Assembly: GCA_036924085.1 (NCBI GenBank)
Contig: JAVGWX010000007.1
Span: 74,912,948 to 74,976,947 of the forward strand
Direction: 5' to 3'
Length of the DNA: 64,000 nucleotides
Source of the DNA: Ariolimax columbianus
Lineage: Eukaryota > Mollusca > Gastropoda > Stylommatophora > Arionidae
Shown: positions 34,930-46,087 of the stretch, in pieces
Numbering within the stretch: position 1 is the stretch's first letter
How the letters are laid out: each line of letters opens with the position of its first letter
Program-made: the position numbers and the translations under genes
The notes under the pieces: model-generated
What the model saw: the letters and a program-made list of their open reading frames with translations, nothing else
Database searches by the model: none
Told to the model about the DNA's origin: nothing

Positions 34930-35410
34930 ATTTGTAGGTCTAAAGGATGAAAGTAGTCTCTGATCGATCTCTGCCTCTTCTCTTTAGGCCAGAGTGAAAG
35001 TGATTTTAGGTCGACCTCTGTCTCTTATCTGCAAGTTTGGGTGATGAATAGACTTTTGTCAACCTTTGCCTCGTCTCTGCAGGTTTGAGTGATGAAAGTA
35101 GTCCTTGGTCAACCTCTGCCCCATCTCTGCAGGTCTGAGTGATGAAAATAGTCCTTGGTCAACCTCTGTCCCAGCTCTGCAGGTTTGTGTGATGAAAGTA
35201 GTCCTTGGTCAACCTCTGCCCCATCTCTGCAGGTCTGAATGATGAAAGTAGACCTTGGTCAACCTCTGCCCCATCTTTGCAGGTCTGAGTGATGAAAGTA
35301 GACCTTGGTCAACCTCTGCCCCATCTCTGCAGGTCTGAGTAATGAAAGTAGACCTTGGTCAACCTCTGCCCCATCTCTGCAGGTTTGAGTGATGAAAGTA
35401 ATCTTTGCGC
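34930..35410. repeat. 50-bp minisatellite, about 9-10 copies
   Basis: GTCCTTGGTCAACCTCTGCC at 35101 and 35151 gives the 50-bp period; each unit also has CATCTCTGCAGGTCTGAGTG. The leftmost units (34930-35050) are the most diverged. Confidence 0.9.
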
Positions 35411-35501
35411 GACCTTATTCCCCAAGGTTTGCCTATGACAGGCTGGGTCTTTACTTGACCACCTTTTGCTCCATTAAACTTTTGAATATAAAACTCAGAG
35501 C

Positions 35502-35755
35502 CTACAGTCTCATGTGGTTGTCACCTGATATACGGTGGGTTGGTCATCTCTGAACGACAACCCCTTCAGTCTCGGGTGGTTGTCAAGTTAGCTACGATCG
35601 GTGGGTGGTCATCTCTGAACGACAACCCCTACAGTCTCGGGCGGTTGTCAAGTTAGCTACGATCGGTGGATGGTCATCTCTGAACGACAATCCCTACAGT
35701 CTCGGGTGGTTGTCAAGTTAGCTACGATCGGCGGGTGGTCATCTCTGAATGACTA
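35502..35755. repeat. 65-bp minisatellite, about 4 copies
   Basis: CAGTCTCGGG anchors at 35567, 35632 and 35697. Units contain GGTTGTCAAGTTAGCTACGA and GGTCATCTCTGAACGACAA. Confidence 0.9.
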
Positions 35756-36534
35756 CCACAAGAAGTCAATCTGGAGAAGCTGCAAGCCAAGGATTCAGTC
35801 CCCCTCCACCTCCCCTCTCACAATCATCCAAAGTCTGCCCAGTCTAACAATATCAGACCGTTTCTGAAAGAACGGACAATAGACTGGAACAAAACCAACA
35901 GACAAACATTAGATTGAATAATCTGACGGTCTGTCTCACAAATTTCCACACCCGAAGAAAAGAAACGACTATGTAAGTCCGAATCATAGACTGACCGCTG
36001 CAGCTGGCCTCCACGCAGGTAGTCTGTATCGGAATAGTCTTGCGTTCCTGGGATTTTATAGTGTCTACTAATAATATTCATGTTTTAATTACATTACAAG
36101 GATGCTAGAACCAAGCACAGCACTATATAAACTAGTTCATATCCAGTAACTCATAGACTAAACTCATGGACAGTAACTCATTGACACATATACATATATT
36201 TGTGTGTGCCCCAAAGCCTCAAAGTATTGTTAAATTCTACCATGATCCCGCATTGCAGTTGACTTTTTTCCAGGTTGCCTTAACTAGAAACATGCATGTA
36301 CTTTTTTGGTAATACCTATGTGGGCGTACTAGTTATGTTTAGTTTAGTGACCTGGTTATGTTTTGTTTGGCTACATTTGCAATAATATTAGTGAATTCGT
36401 TATGTTTTATTGGCTACTTGTGCAATCATATTAGTGAGTTGGTTATGTTTTATTTGGCTATAGGTGTGTACTTCTCGTGTACGTGTTATTAATTGTAATT
36501 CTCATGGTGTTGTTGTTCTTCTTATTCTTCATTT
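35756..36534. other. Unassigned sequence
   Basis: No element recognised. GTTATGTTTTATTTGGCTA-like words recur three times between about 36340 and 36460, a weak local repeat. Confidence 0.4.
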
Positions 36535-36770
36535 CTTCTTCTTTTATCTTCGAAGGTGTGTAATTGTATTGTAGTTAACATCGAGACTGCGATATCTGCG
36601 TTTTGATGCTCCACACATCCGGTTGCAGTGCGTCCTTTATGGACCGGGTTTGCGATCCATATTCTCTTAACTAGGCTGCATGGCCACAGTCTGTTTTCAG
36701 GGCCGTCACTTGAAGGCTAAACAGGGCCATTTCATTCAGTGCTACGTCTTGGGCCCTATTTTTAAAAAAT
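36535..36770 (-). mobile_element. SINE-2 family copy
   Basis: Plus-strand landmarks: a TTCTTCTTCTTCTTTT-like tract, GACTGCGATATCTGCG, CCACACATCCGGTTGC, GACCGGGTTTGCGATCC, AGGCTGCATGGCCACAGTCT and CTACGTCTTGGGCCC. This has the layout of SINE-1 with a diverged sequence and the same right end as 4190-4400. Confidence 0.65.
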
Positions 36771-36814
36771 CAAATACATCTTCCTTTAGAACACATTCTT
36801 TTTGTCATACACAC

Positions 36815-37070
36815 CTTCTCTCACAAGCACCCATACACACCTGCTCTCACAAGCACCCATACACACCTGCTCTCACAAGCACCCATACACACCTGCTCTC
36901 ACAAGCATCCATACACACCTGCTCTCACAAGCACCCATACACACCTGCTCTCACAAGCACCCATACACACCTGCTCTCACAAGCATCCATACACACCTGC
37001 TCTCACAAGCACCCATACACACCTGCTCTCACAAGCACCAATACACATCTTATGTCACAAGCACCCATAA
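36815..37070. repeat. 26-bp minisatellite, about 10 copies
   Basis: The unit is CTGCTCTCACAAGCACCCAT plus ACACAC, with anchors at 36841 and 36867. All three plus frames stay open (frames of 119 and 164 codons) with a Cys/His/Thr repeat: artefact. It begins just after a SINE-2 copy. Confidence 0.92.
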
Positions 37071-37222
37071 TCGATACATACAAACGTCAAATATACACAC
37101 CATATCACACACAACACATACATACACACGCACACATATATATACATATATGTATTTATAATTCGGTGATGTAACCATACATAGTCTCTATTACAAAAAC
37201 ACTAGACAAACACGCCAGCTCT

Positions 37223-37261
<39 letters not shown>

Positions 37262-38525
37262 GCGCACACATCTATACACATATAAAAACACTAACACTAA
37301 TACATCAACTGTGCTGACTGACTCAAACCCCTGCCATACATAAGCATCATGGTCAGACTGAACCTATCTGCGTCTCCTGGCCTTATCTGCACACATAACG
37401 TAAACCTAGTTATGATAAACATTACAGTAGGTTATGACAGCCCTTGTATTCTCAACATGGCTCGATGACTCACAGCCTCATATGTCAGTACTTACTTGCT
37501 GTATATCTTCCATCGCAGACTGGAACACGAGACCACACGCTGGCCCTGGCGACGGAGTGAAGCCGTGAGAAAACCATCCACTAAAAACGGGCTGGAGATG
37601 TAGAAGCTATTTCTATTCTGTGAGATTGTAAATTAGCCTCTAGAGTAGAAGACTGCCCAACTGATGTCAATGCAAGTTATTTACACGTAGCAATATACAT
37701 CTAACTGTTGAGTAGCGTTATCGTTTAGAGAGAAATACAACCTCATATATAACGGAATACAAAACTTGTTTTCCATTGAGTCTTGGATACGAAACATGAA
37801 GTTGAGCGTTAAATATGAAAAGTTATCCACATAGTGGACACCGATGCCGAAGATAGACTTCATTTAACCATCTATCTTGCGTGGTGAAAGGACATGTCAC
37901 TTTTCTCGCTGGCGTGTCTTCCAAAACTGTAATCCAGATACTTCTAGACATTAAGATAGACTGGAGAATGCAGTGACTAAGGTGCGAATTCGGATGTAAT
38001 GCTGTGAGACGCCACTTGAGTGCTCCTCAAAGTTTCACCGCTTTTATGGCCAAAGCACAAAGCCTTCAACTACAGGCATCTCAGTTATATCAAGACGTAC
38101 TGGCTATTTCGTCTTCTGGTTGCACGAAAAAGGCGAGTTGTTCACTCTGTCATTCATGTACGTTATAAGGAGAATGGTTTCTAGAGCTTCCTATCTAGCT
38201 CGAAATGTACTTCTAGAAAATGTTGCCTTTTGTTAAAGACGAAGTGTTTAATGTTAGACATAAAAATATTATTCACCCTAGAGATCGAATTATTTACAAT
38301 TTGCAAATCGGCATTCAAGCAACTGTGAAAAGTATGCAGCCCTGAACAGGTCTGTACTCCGAATAAAGCACAGGACTATCCAAATTATGAAGGATAGACC
38401 GTATGCACAGCCAAATGTTATAGCTCCGTTAAGATCCACATTAATATAAGATCGCCATAGCTGAATGGTATAGATACAGGTGGTAGTATGTCACTGGGAT
38501 CAAGCTATTTTGGGTGCATTTCGTT
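37071..38525. other. Unassigned sequence with a (CA)n microsatellite
   Basis: A (CA)n tract of about 17 repeats lies at 37226-37261. At about 38451, CGCCATAGCTGAATGGTA resembles a tRNA A box but no B box follows. No gene recognised. Confidence 0.5.
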
Positions 38526-38932
38526 TACTAAAATATATCTTCTTTTCTTCCTCTTCTTCTTTCTCTTTTTCTTCTTCGTTTGTTTTCTATCTCCCATTAC
38601 CAAGCCATGAAAATGGATTTGCAAATAGCGGGATGTTGTCCGGAGAACGGAATATGTTGTGTCGTTGTTTACAGCTTGAACGCGATATTTGCACTTTTTT
38701 GCTTCGGCTCATCCAACTTCAGCAGCCATTTTTGAGTACCAGGTTACCCTTCCCTCTTTGATCCCTTTCTCTTAACCAGTCTGACCTGTTGCAGCCTGTT
38801 ATCCAGGATCACCGCGTGGAGGTGTAGAAGAGTCTTGGCAGCTCTGGTTCGTTGGCCCTGACGCTAGCAATCAGCTATTTGTCGATGACCACTGCAGCGC
38901 ATGCACTGCTCAGGATCTTCATACTAAAATAT
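38526..38932 (-). mobile_element. SINE-1 copy with 11-bp target-site duplication
   Basis: TACTAAAATAT at 38526-38536 is repeated at 38922-38932. The element is 38537-38921 (385 bp), with a long imperfect GAA-type tail (TTCTTCCTCTTCTTCTTTC on the plus strand). Internal landmarks are as in the other SINE-1 copies. Confidence 0.9.
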
Positions 38933-38960
38933 TTGATGATAATATATATATATAAGAGAT

Positions 38961-39037
38961 AAGAAGGACGTGAGTTAACGAAAGATCTTCCCAGACCAGG
39001 TCAGGCGGATATTTTTACATTAACTCACGTCCTTCTT
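38961..39037. repeat. 18-bp perfect inverted repeat with 41-bp spacer
   Basis: AAGAAGGACGTGAGTTAA (38961-38978) is the exact reverse complement of TTAACTCACGTCCTTCTT (39020-39037). It could form a stem-loop or represent a very short inverted-repeat element. No transcription signal is evident. Confidence 0.85.
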
Positions 39038-39788
39038 TAAACATCGTTGTCCAGTTCTTCACTGTTGTTTTTGTCACCATACACTGCCTGCATTCTGCGA
39101 TGAGTGTCAACTGGTCGACATTCTTCAGCTGTTAGAAACCGAATCACCGCTCGCTGATCAACTCTTGATGGATTTCGTATCACACCCGCCATGTTTTCAA
39201 CTATTTGCTGAGGAAACTATAAGTCGGAGGATAATGACATTTTACAAACTTTACGGTTGGTATGTGTTGTTTACACCAGAAGTGACGTCATCATGCGCAT
39301 TTTACTTATGTTGACTTGTTGCTGCTTGGTCCGGTTTCATTTGAACACGCCTCGTATCATCACATTCTACAATTATCTTCGTTTTCTGCAAGCATCCTTA
39401 CCGTCGGTGCCGATAACTTAACTACCACGGCTACCATCACAGGTATTCAAGAATTGGATAACCGTCTTGAAAATCCGCTACCACCTTTTTTCTTGCTGAC
39501 TTGCCCTTATCGCAGCGGTTCGTATCAAAATGCAAGTGGATGTATGTTATATTAGGGCGGCTGATGATGGGTGTGGTTATTGATTAAGAAAGAAGATAGA
39601 ACAAAAATAGCCCACGAAGCTAACAAATTAAGTATTAAAGTGTATCTTCATTTCGTAAAATATGTTTAAAAGTTTTATACAGTGAATGAATCAGAGTACG
39701 GAGAGGACGATGAATTATGCAACCTACATTTTAAAAAAAAGTGTTCTTACTTATTTCTCCTTTGTTGAGCAATCCTCTACTTGTTATA
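39038..39788. other. Unassigned sequence
   Basis: No element or gene recognised; a 79-codon frame at 39316-39555 has no features. Confidence 0.4.
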
Positions 39789-40850
39789 ACTTAACTTTAC
39801 TTAACTTAACATCTTTATACTGGTTTAGAAGACTCTGCAGAATCTGTATACAACCAGTAATCATTTACATTACCTTGCTCTATTTCTTCTTTCTTCTTCT
39901 GCGTTCGTTCTCAATCTCCCGCTACCAAGCCCTGAACAGGGCTTCGTCACCTTGTACTAAAAGTAGCCAATCCAATCTATTCTTAAATGCATTAATTGTC
40001 CCTGCCCCCACTACTTCATCTGGCAATGCATTTCAAAAATTCGTAACTCTCTGATTAAAAAAATTTCCTAATATCTAATTCTGACATTTCTTAAGTTATT
40101 TGTAGATATACCCTCATAGCTGGTTGTATTTTGAAAAAAACTTGTTATAGTCCAATTTATCGTTTCTTTCTTTGATTATCTTATAAATCTGTATTAAGTC
40201 ACCTCGAATTCTTCTCTTTTCTAGACACTGTAGGTCAGTTTTTCGGAGTCTTTCCTCATAACTGTAATTCTGGATTCCCACAATCAGATTTGTCTCTCTT
40301 TTTTGTATCCTTTCCAGCATCCCTATATCCCCTCTATGAAAAGGACTCCCCAGCTGTACACAGTACTCCAATCTAGGTCTAACTAATGCTTTATACAGTT
40401 TGACTAACTTCATTGCTCCTATGTTTAATATTTCTTTTTATCATACCGAACATTGTATTTGCCTTTTTCACTGCTACCTGAACTTGCTCACTCACCTTAT
40501 CTTTCTGATATTGTCCTCGCCCATTCAGTAATTATGTTCCATATTGGATCGATCCATTGGGGAAGACTACATTTATCTACACTGAACTCTATTTGCCCGT
40601 TTACAGACCATTCTCGAATGGTATCTAAATCCAATCTCAATATATCCACTTCTGCTTTAGATGAGACACTACTGCATAGTTTTGTTTCATCAGAGAATTT
40701 TGCAATCATGGATCCCATATCAATCCCCAAATAGTTTATATATATTAAGAATAAAATTAGCCCCAAAACCGAGCTCTGTGGCACTCCACTTTTTTCCTTT
40801 TTCCACGTATGACTGAATTTTTCAGATGGTTTTATTACCCGCCGTTGTAG
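39789..40850 (-). pseudogene. CR1/L2-like LINE: RT palm to 3' end
   Basis: Minus-strand pieces: SGVPQSSVLGLILFLIYIN and IAKFSDETKLCS (RT palm; the catalytic FADD is mutated to FSDE), LRLDLDTIREWSVNGQIEFS and VDKC (40790-40570), then YKALVRPRLEYCVQ, FHRGDIGMLERIQKRET, IVGIQNYSYEERLRK and CLEKRRIRGDLIQIYK (40395-40150). The 3' end is TTAAG-type as in 3657. A 5'-truncated SINE-1 is inserted near the 3' end. It is inactive because of catalytic loss and a frameshift around 40430-40500. Confidence 0.85.
39878..39951 (-). mobile_element. 5'-truncated SINE-1 inside the CR1-like LINE
   Basis: Contains TTCTTCTTTCTTCTTCTGCG (minus-strand GAA tail) then CTCCCGCTACCAAGCCCTGA. Flanks ACCTTGCTCT and ACCTTGTACT are a probable imperfect target-site duplication. 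The paralogous LINE at 3657 has ATCTTGTTCTAAAAGC without the insert, which serves as an empty site. Confidence 0.8.
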
Positions 40851-40869
40851 TGAGGGACGTCGCATTTCA

Positions 40870-41840
40870 AATAGTGTACCAGAAGTGTTTGTTGATTTTA
40901 AGAAGGCGTTTGGTAGGGTATGACATAAAGCGCTATGGGCAACCATGAGGATGGATAAAATTAACGGAAATATTATAACGGTCCTTGGACACCTGTATGA
41001 CAAGGGGTCAAGCGCAGTTCTTGTGAATGGGAGGCGAGGGGACTGGTTTCGCACATCAGTTGGTGTGAGGCAGGGTTGTACACCCTCTCCAACTCTTTTC
41101 AATATATTCCTAGAGGGAATTATGAGTGAGGCACTTAGAGGTCACTGTCAAGATAGGGGGCCGAACGATTACCAACCTTCGTTTTGTAGATGATATCGAC
41201 GGGTTGACGGGTTCAGAAGCAGAACTCCAGGAAAGACTCGATAAAACAGCTCTTGACTATGGTATGGAGATAAACGCTGGAAAGACAACATTAATGACCA
41301 ACAACGCCAAGTGCTTCAACAGCAGGATTAAAGCTCACGGTCAGGAACTCGAAGTGGTTGACCGTTTTAAATATGTACGTACGGTCGATTGTCAGTGATG
41401 AAGGATCAAAATGTGAGGTGTTGGCCAGAATAGCAGACAATAGCGGCGCTTGCACGGCTTAACAAAATCTGGCAAGATAAATGGTTAGCACTATGAACGA
41501 AAATCAGATAAATGCGTACACTGGTTCTGTCAATATCCCTCTGCAATAGGGCCTTTTGAAGACCTCTTCGCAACTGTCAAAAGAAGGAAACTCGCTTGGT
41601 ACGGTCACATATCGAGATCAAATGGTCTTGCAAATACAATCCTCCATGGAAAGGTGCATGGCAGACGACGAAGAGGCCGTTCACAAAAGAGATGGGAGGA
41701 CAACATAAAAGAATGGACCGATCGCCGTCCAGAAGAGTCACAGGCAGCGGCCGCTGACAGAGAAGTGTGGAGTGGTGTTGTGAGGATGTTTTCATGTATG
41801 CTCCAACGACCTCACCGGTTACAGAATGACCTGACCTGAC
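40870..41840 (+). pseudogene. LINE-C RT domain to 3' end
   Basis: Plus-strand pieces: VFVDFKKAFGRV (RT motif, about 40888), GVRQGCTPSPTLFNIFLEGI (41062), a frame change, then GRTITNLRFVDDIDGL (catalytic box, FVDD, about 41160), YGMEINAGKTTLMTN and LEVVDRFKYV. After more shifts come RRRRGRSQKRWEDNIKEWTD and VVRMFSCMLQRPHRLQNDLT (41660-41839), the basic C-terminus. It starts head-to-head with the CR1-like copy near 40850-40870. Several frameshifts and stops; not functional. Confidence 0.85.
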
Positions 41841-43149
41841 CAGAAGTAATGAAACAAATCTGTTTTATCTGGCATAAAGCGACACTTTCGATTTGATCAT
41901 CGGAACTCTTTTCTGTGCTAACCCCGAATAGCCACTTTCTGATTGGTCACTAGACGTCCACCAAACTAAGAATAACTGCAGATTAAAAAGTTTCCCAAAC
42001 ACGCATGTTGCTCCAACTTTTTTGGGTGTTCAACTGATAAGATCTGTGACAAGTTGGAGTATGTGGACATTCAGTGACGTGTACACTGTAAACAAAGCAT
42101 CGGCAACTAGACCAGATATAGCTATTTTTGACCCAAACGCATTTGGTAATCGGAAAACATGTGCATCCAACAACGTAAAGAATGTGACGGTAATCCGGAA
42201 TCAAGCACAGTCATTCACAACACGACAGCGCCTCGCTACAAGAAAGAAACGAGTTAAGGCGTTTCTACCAGCTGAACGTCCCCTAAGAAGCCTAACATCT
42301 GGCAAGCATTAATTCACCAAAAATTGCTACTGTGGAATGTAGTTTGATCGTTTCTCCTCTTTTAATGCATGATGGAAGGGCACAATGGAGGATATGGTTT
42401 CATTTCGGAGTGCATATCACTTTCCGTTATGTTGTTTAATTTAATGTACATTTTGAGGATTATGTGATCAAATCGTTTGGATATGGGACTTCTGGCCAAG
42501 AGGACACGGGTTCAAACCCTCGGTAAAAAAACGTTTATATGTAACATTACACTGCGAGATGACTTCCTTCGTTTACCTCCTTCCGGTACATGAGTTCAGC
42601 GACAATGGTAAAAACTACCGCAATGGCAGCGTCTATGAAATAGATGCATGTTTCTCTAATGCAAATACACATCCCTCTCCGATTGTTTCATGTACTCTGT
42701 ATATAGCTGAAAAGAATGGGCTGACAATAACCATGGTCTCAAACAGATGACATACAAGAAGCCGATTCATTCTCCCCACGGCTTCTAACGGCTTGAGTAG
42801 ACATGATTTGATGATGAAATGATGCCATCTACCAAGATAACGTTATATTGTCACCAAAATTGCGAGAATTATATCTGAACAGAAGAAGGTTTTCTTATAC
42901 ATAGCAAGGACATTCTACTAGTTACACTTTGATACTGTTTTCAAAGCTACCCGCACAGAGATTACCACTTTTGATGATTTTTTTGCGTAACGTTCTGCAG
43001 TGAACCTTACCGGACGCACTGAAGAACGTGGACGTTGGCTCTCTTGTCAGGAGTGCAATTGTAGACTCAGCAGATTCACAACTATGGTCAGTACAGAAGC
43101 TATCTCCACCGTGTTGCCCAGGGTGTTACAACACAACCAGTTTTCAGAC
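41841..43149. other. Unassigned sequence
   Basis: An open frame at 42022-42312 (+, 96 codons, TRPDIAIFDP) has no family I recognise. At about 42490-42520, CTTCTGGCCAAGAGGACACG then GGTTCAAACCCTCGG resembles a tRNA A/B-box pair, but the arms do not pair well enough to call a tRNA or SINE. Confidence 0.4.
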
Positions 43150-43362
43150 TTGTTCACGGCAGCATTCTCCTCCTGATCAAGATATGAACGTGTTTGCACC
43201 CTGGATTCACTTTAAACCGCTAGGGTAGACAATCTCTAAGACTTGTAGAATAGCGATGGGGGTCTTGTCAGCATTCTGGCCTGATCATTATGTCAATGAC
43301 TTCGCACCCTGGACTCACTTTACTATTAGGTAGGCAGTCTCCAACACATGTAGAATAGTGAG
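43150..43362. repeat. 108-bp direct duplication
   Basis: CACCCTGGATTCACTTTA (43197) and CACCCTGGACTCACTTTA (43305) lie 108 bp apart. The flanking GCAGCATTCTCCTCCTGATCA versus GTCAGCATTCTGGCCTGATCA and TGTAGAATAG words also correspond. Two imperfect tandem copies, ending at a G homopolymer (43361-43373). Confidence 0.75.
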
Positions 43363-43375
43363 GGGGGGGGGGGTG

Positions 43376-43750
43376 TTGGAAGGGGGATTTCTTCTTCTTC
43401 TTCGTACGCAGTCAGACATCAACCTTAATTTTTTCGAAAAAAAGCAGCGGTCATCCTGAGGCTGTCGACACTGCCATAGAGCTTGTCTAGTGTTGCCACT
43501 GGTGATGGCCACATCTGCTCTCTCTGATCCTCGTATGTCGGGCAGTTTTGCAGCAAATTCTCAGCGGTCATTTTACCGGTACCACACGGGCATTCGTCAG
43601 TGCCACCTATCTTCAATGTATTGAATAGGTGGTACCTCAGTCTCTGTGGCCAGTGCGAAGTCTGAAGACCACGACCTGCTCTCTTCTGTTCAACTGGTAA
43701 TAGGCATCGTTTTTGGTGTAGCCAGTGTGTTCTGTTTGGAAGGGGGATTT
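43376..43750 (-). mobile_element. 5'-truncated LINE-A insertion with 15-bp target-site duplication
   Basis: TTGGAAGGGGGATTT at 43376-43390 is repeated at 43736-43750. The insert (43391-43735, 345 bp) encodes, on the minus strand, EHTGYTKNDAYYQLNRREQV, the knuckle GTDECPCGTGKMTAENLLQN and TAAFFRKN, and ends with a short GAA tail. It has internal indels relative to 16856-18029. Confidence 0.93.
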
Positions 43751-44473
43751 AAATAAGAGCGAAAAAATCAACTGCAACTTTCTCACAGACACATTCAGCC
43801 ATAGGAAGTCAAACAGAGTAACCGGACCTACCACAGACAGCCGCCGGCTACCTGACAGCAGACAGATCTGAATACCAGGATTGCAAGTATTCCAAGTACA
43901 TAATTATTTCACCAAATATTATAATACGCGGAAAACAGATTCGACAACTAACTTTGTAGCGGAGTTAAGAAAAAGAAGCTAGATTTTGAAAGCTACATCT
44001 CGTCTAACTACCCTCTGCTATAAATGTTCCTGCTAGCTACTCTCTTTTAGCTATTATTCTACAAGCTCAGCTTCTCTCGTCTCCCTTTTCTATGTTTATA
44101 TTACCCGTTGTCAGACGTCTTTTCGTTCTGTTAGTATTTTCTTTTTGTCACTCTCACGTTTGTTTGTAATGTTAATGGCCTTCCATTGTTGATTTTGGAA
44201 GATCACCTTTTCTATGGGTTAAAAGTCTGGTATTTGTTAAGGCCGTGTTTGTGAAACTGAGGATTTTTAGTGCGTAATTTGTGATTTAGCCTGAAAGTTT
44301 GCATTCTGAGCGTTTATTGAACGTATATGGTCAAGTAGAACTGACGATCTACCTTAAGCACAAGTATATGTGTGTACTTTGAATGTCTGTTGAAGCCCTT
44401 TTATCCCCACCCTCGCGATATAGGGATCATAAATATGTCTAAGGCTTAGGTGTTTGAAACTTAGGAGTTAACA
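43751..44473. other. Unassigned sequence
   Basis: No element or gene recognised between two LINE-A insertions. Confidence 0.4.
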
Positions 44474-45078
44474 AATTAGATGTTCTTCTTCTTCTTCTTC
44501 TGCGTACGCAGTCAGACAGTAACCATTATTTTTTCGAAAAAAAGCGGCGGTCATCCTGAGGCTGTCGCCACTGCCATAGAGCTTGTCTTGCAGTTCCACT
44601 GGTGATGGCCACATCTGCTCTCTTTGATCCTCGTATGTCGGGCAGTTCTGCAGCAGATGTTCAGCGGTCATTTTACCAGTACCGCACGGTCATTCGTCGG
44701 TACACCCTATCTTCAATTTGGTGAATAGGTGGTACCTCAGTCTATTGTGGCCAGTGCGAAGTCTGAAGACAACGACCTGCTCTCTTCGGTTCAACTGGTA
44801 ATAGGCATCGTTTTTGGTGTAACCAGTATGTTCGGTTTCCCATTTGGTCATGTATCTGGCTTTGATAAGCCGTTTTGACTCTTCGTACGTAATACTGGTA
44901 TCTGTTTGTGGTAGTCTTGCACCTTCTTTTGCCAGTCTGTCTGCCTCCTCGTTGCCTTAGATATTGCAGTGTGATGGGACCCACTTACCACTACCCTTTT
45001 TGGTGCGGACTGCTGGCACAGTTTGCAGAGTGCTGCTCTTAAGTCATTAAGCTCAGTGTTTTTCTGAATTAGATGTTC
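44474..45078 (-). mobile_element. 5'-truncated LINE-A insertion with 12-bp target-site duplication
   Basis: AATTAGATGTTC at 44474-44485 is repeated at 45067-45078. The insert (44486-45066, 581 bp) runs on the minus strand from KNTELNDLRAALCKLCQQSA of RNase H through the knuckle to TAAFFRKNNGYCLT and the GAA tail. It is nearly identical to 16856-18029 over this span but has small deletions in the RNase H part (near 44980). Its last frame also reads into the tail. Confidence 0.93.
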
Positions 45079-45131
45079 AAATCTTAGGTGTTCAAAACTT
45101 TGATGTTCAAAACTTAGGTGTCTAAGTGATG

Positions 45132-45171
<40 letters not shown>

Positions 45172-45967
45172 CACCCTTCCTGGAAAGCATATATTTAAAT
45201 ATGACATTAACTGTTTATGTTTCTGTTGATGGAGAATCAGTTTCACAAGTAATCCCAAACTATTTTATAAAATTATAAGATCTCATTGGAGTTTGCAACA
45301 CTGTTTCTTCAGCAAAGAGACGTGCTTCTGGGACTCACGATCACGTGACCCCCCATCCCTCCCCCCTTCGCTCCCCACCTTCCGCCACACCCACTGGCGA
45401 GAGACCAGAGCACAAAGACATTATGTGCAACATACACAGTATGCAAACCTTACAACGTCCCATTTTTTCAATTGGCCATCATAGTAATAACCGTTAAAGC
45501 AACAACTCGTCAAACCTTTTCCATCTACAACACTGTCCGTATATGGAGACTGGAAACGTATGTGGTAAACATGTATATTCTATGCCATTCTCTGGTGCAG
45601 GTAAATACCAATTATAAAGTTAGTTTTTTATTTCTAAGCCGCTCAGCTATTCTCGTGATGTTTACTACGTGCTTGTTGTTGGCACTCTTAGTACAAACAT
45701 ACCGTGTTTTGTGAGGTGTTTTAGATGGCACGGCACTACTGATCTGTTAATGTTTCTAAAATCAGTTTAAAAATAAAGATCGTTTTCTTTGCGAAATGTT
45801 GATTACGCTCAGTCCTCTTGATAGGTTGGTACATTTCTCTCATTTGTTCTGTTTCTGTTAATGTTAATGCATCGATTTGTTTAAAATTGAACAACTATAG
45901 ATACTTTTATAATCTATATAGTGACCACTTTGTTAGACATATAGTCAAGTATGGTTCAGTTCAGTTT
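45079..45967. other. Unassigned sequence with a (TA)n microsatellite
   Basis: A (TA)n tract lies at about 45133-45170. AAACTTAGGTGTTCAAA-like words repeat just before it (45075-45130) and also near 44450, around the LINE-A insertion. No gene recognised. Confidence 0.5.
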
Positions 45968-46080
45968 GAGAAGAGGCACAGGCAGCGGCCGCTGACAGAG
46001 AAGGGTGGCGTGGGATTGTGAGGATGTCTTCATGTGTTCACCAACGACCTCACCGGTTACGGGATGACCTGGCCTGACCT
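45968..46080 (+). mobile_element. LINE-C 3'-terminal short copy
   Basis: AGAAGAGGCACAGGCAGCGG, GACAGAGAAGGGTGG, GAGGATGTCTTCATGTG, CTCACCGGTTACGGGATGAC, ending GGCCTGACCTGAG. Same span as the 24085 copy. It sits a few bases from the 5' side of a SINE-1 copy. Confidence 0.8.
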
Positions 46081-46087
46081 GAGTTAA

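Noticed and set aside
42490..42525. Possible tRNA gene or tRNA-derived SINE head (GGTTCAAACCCTCGG)
   Set aside because: A B-box-like word is present, but the T-arm pairs poorly and no acceptor or anticodon arm could be folded around it.
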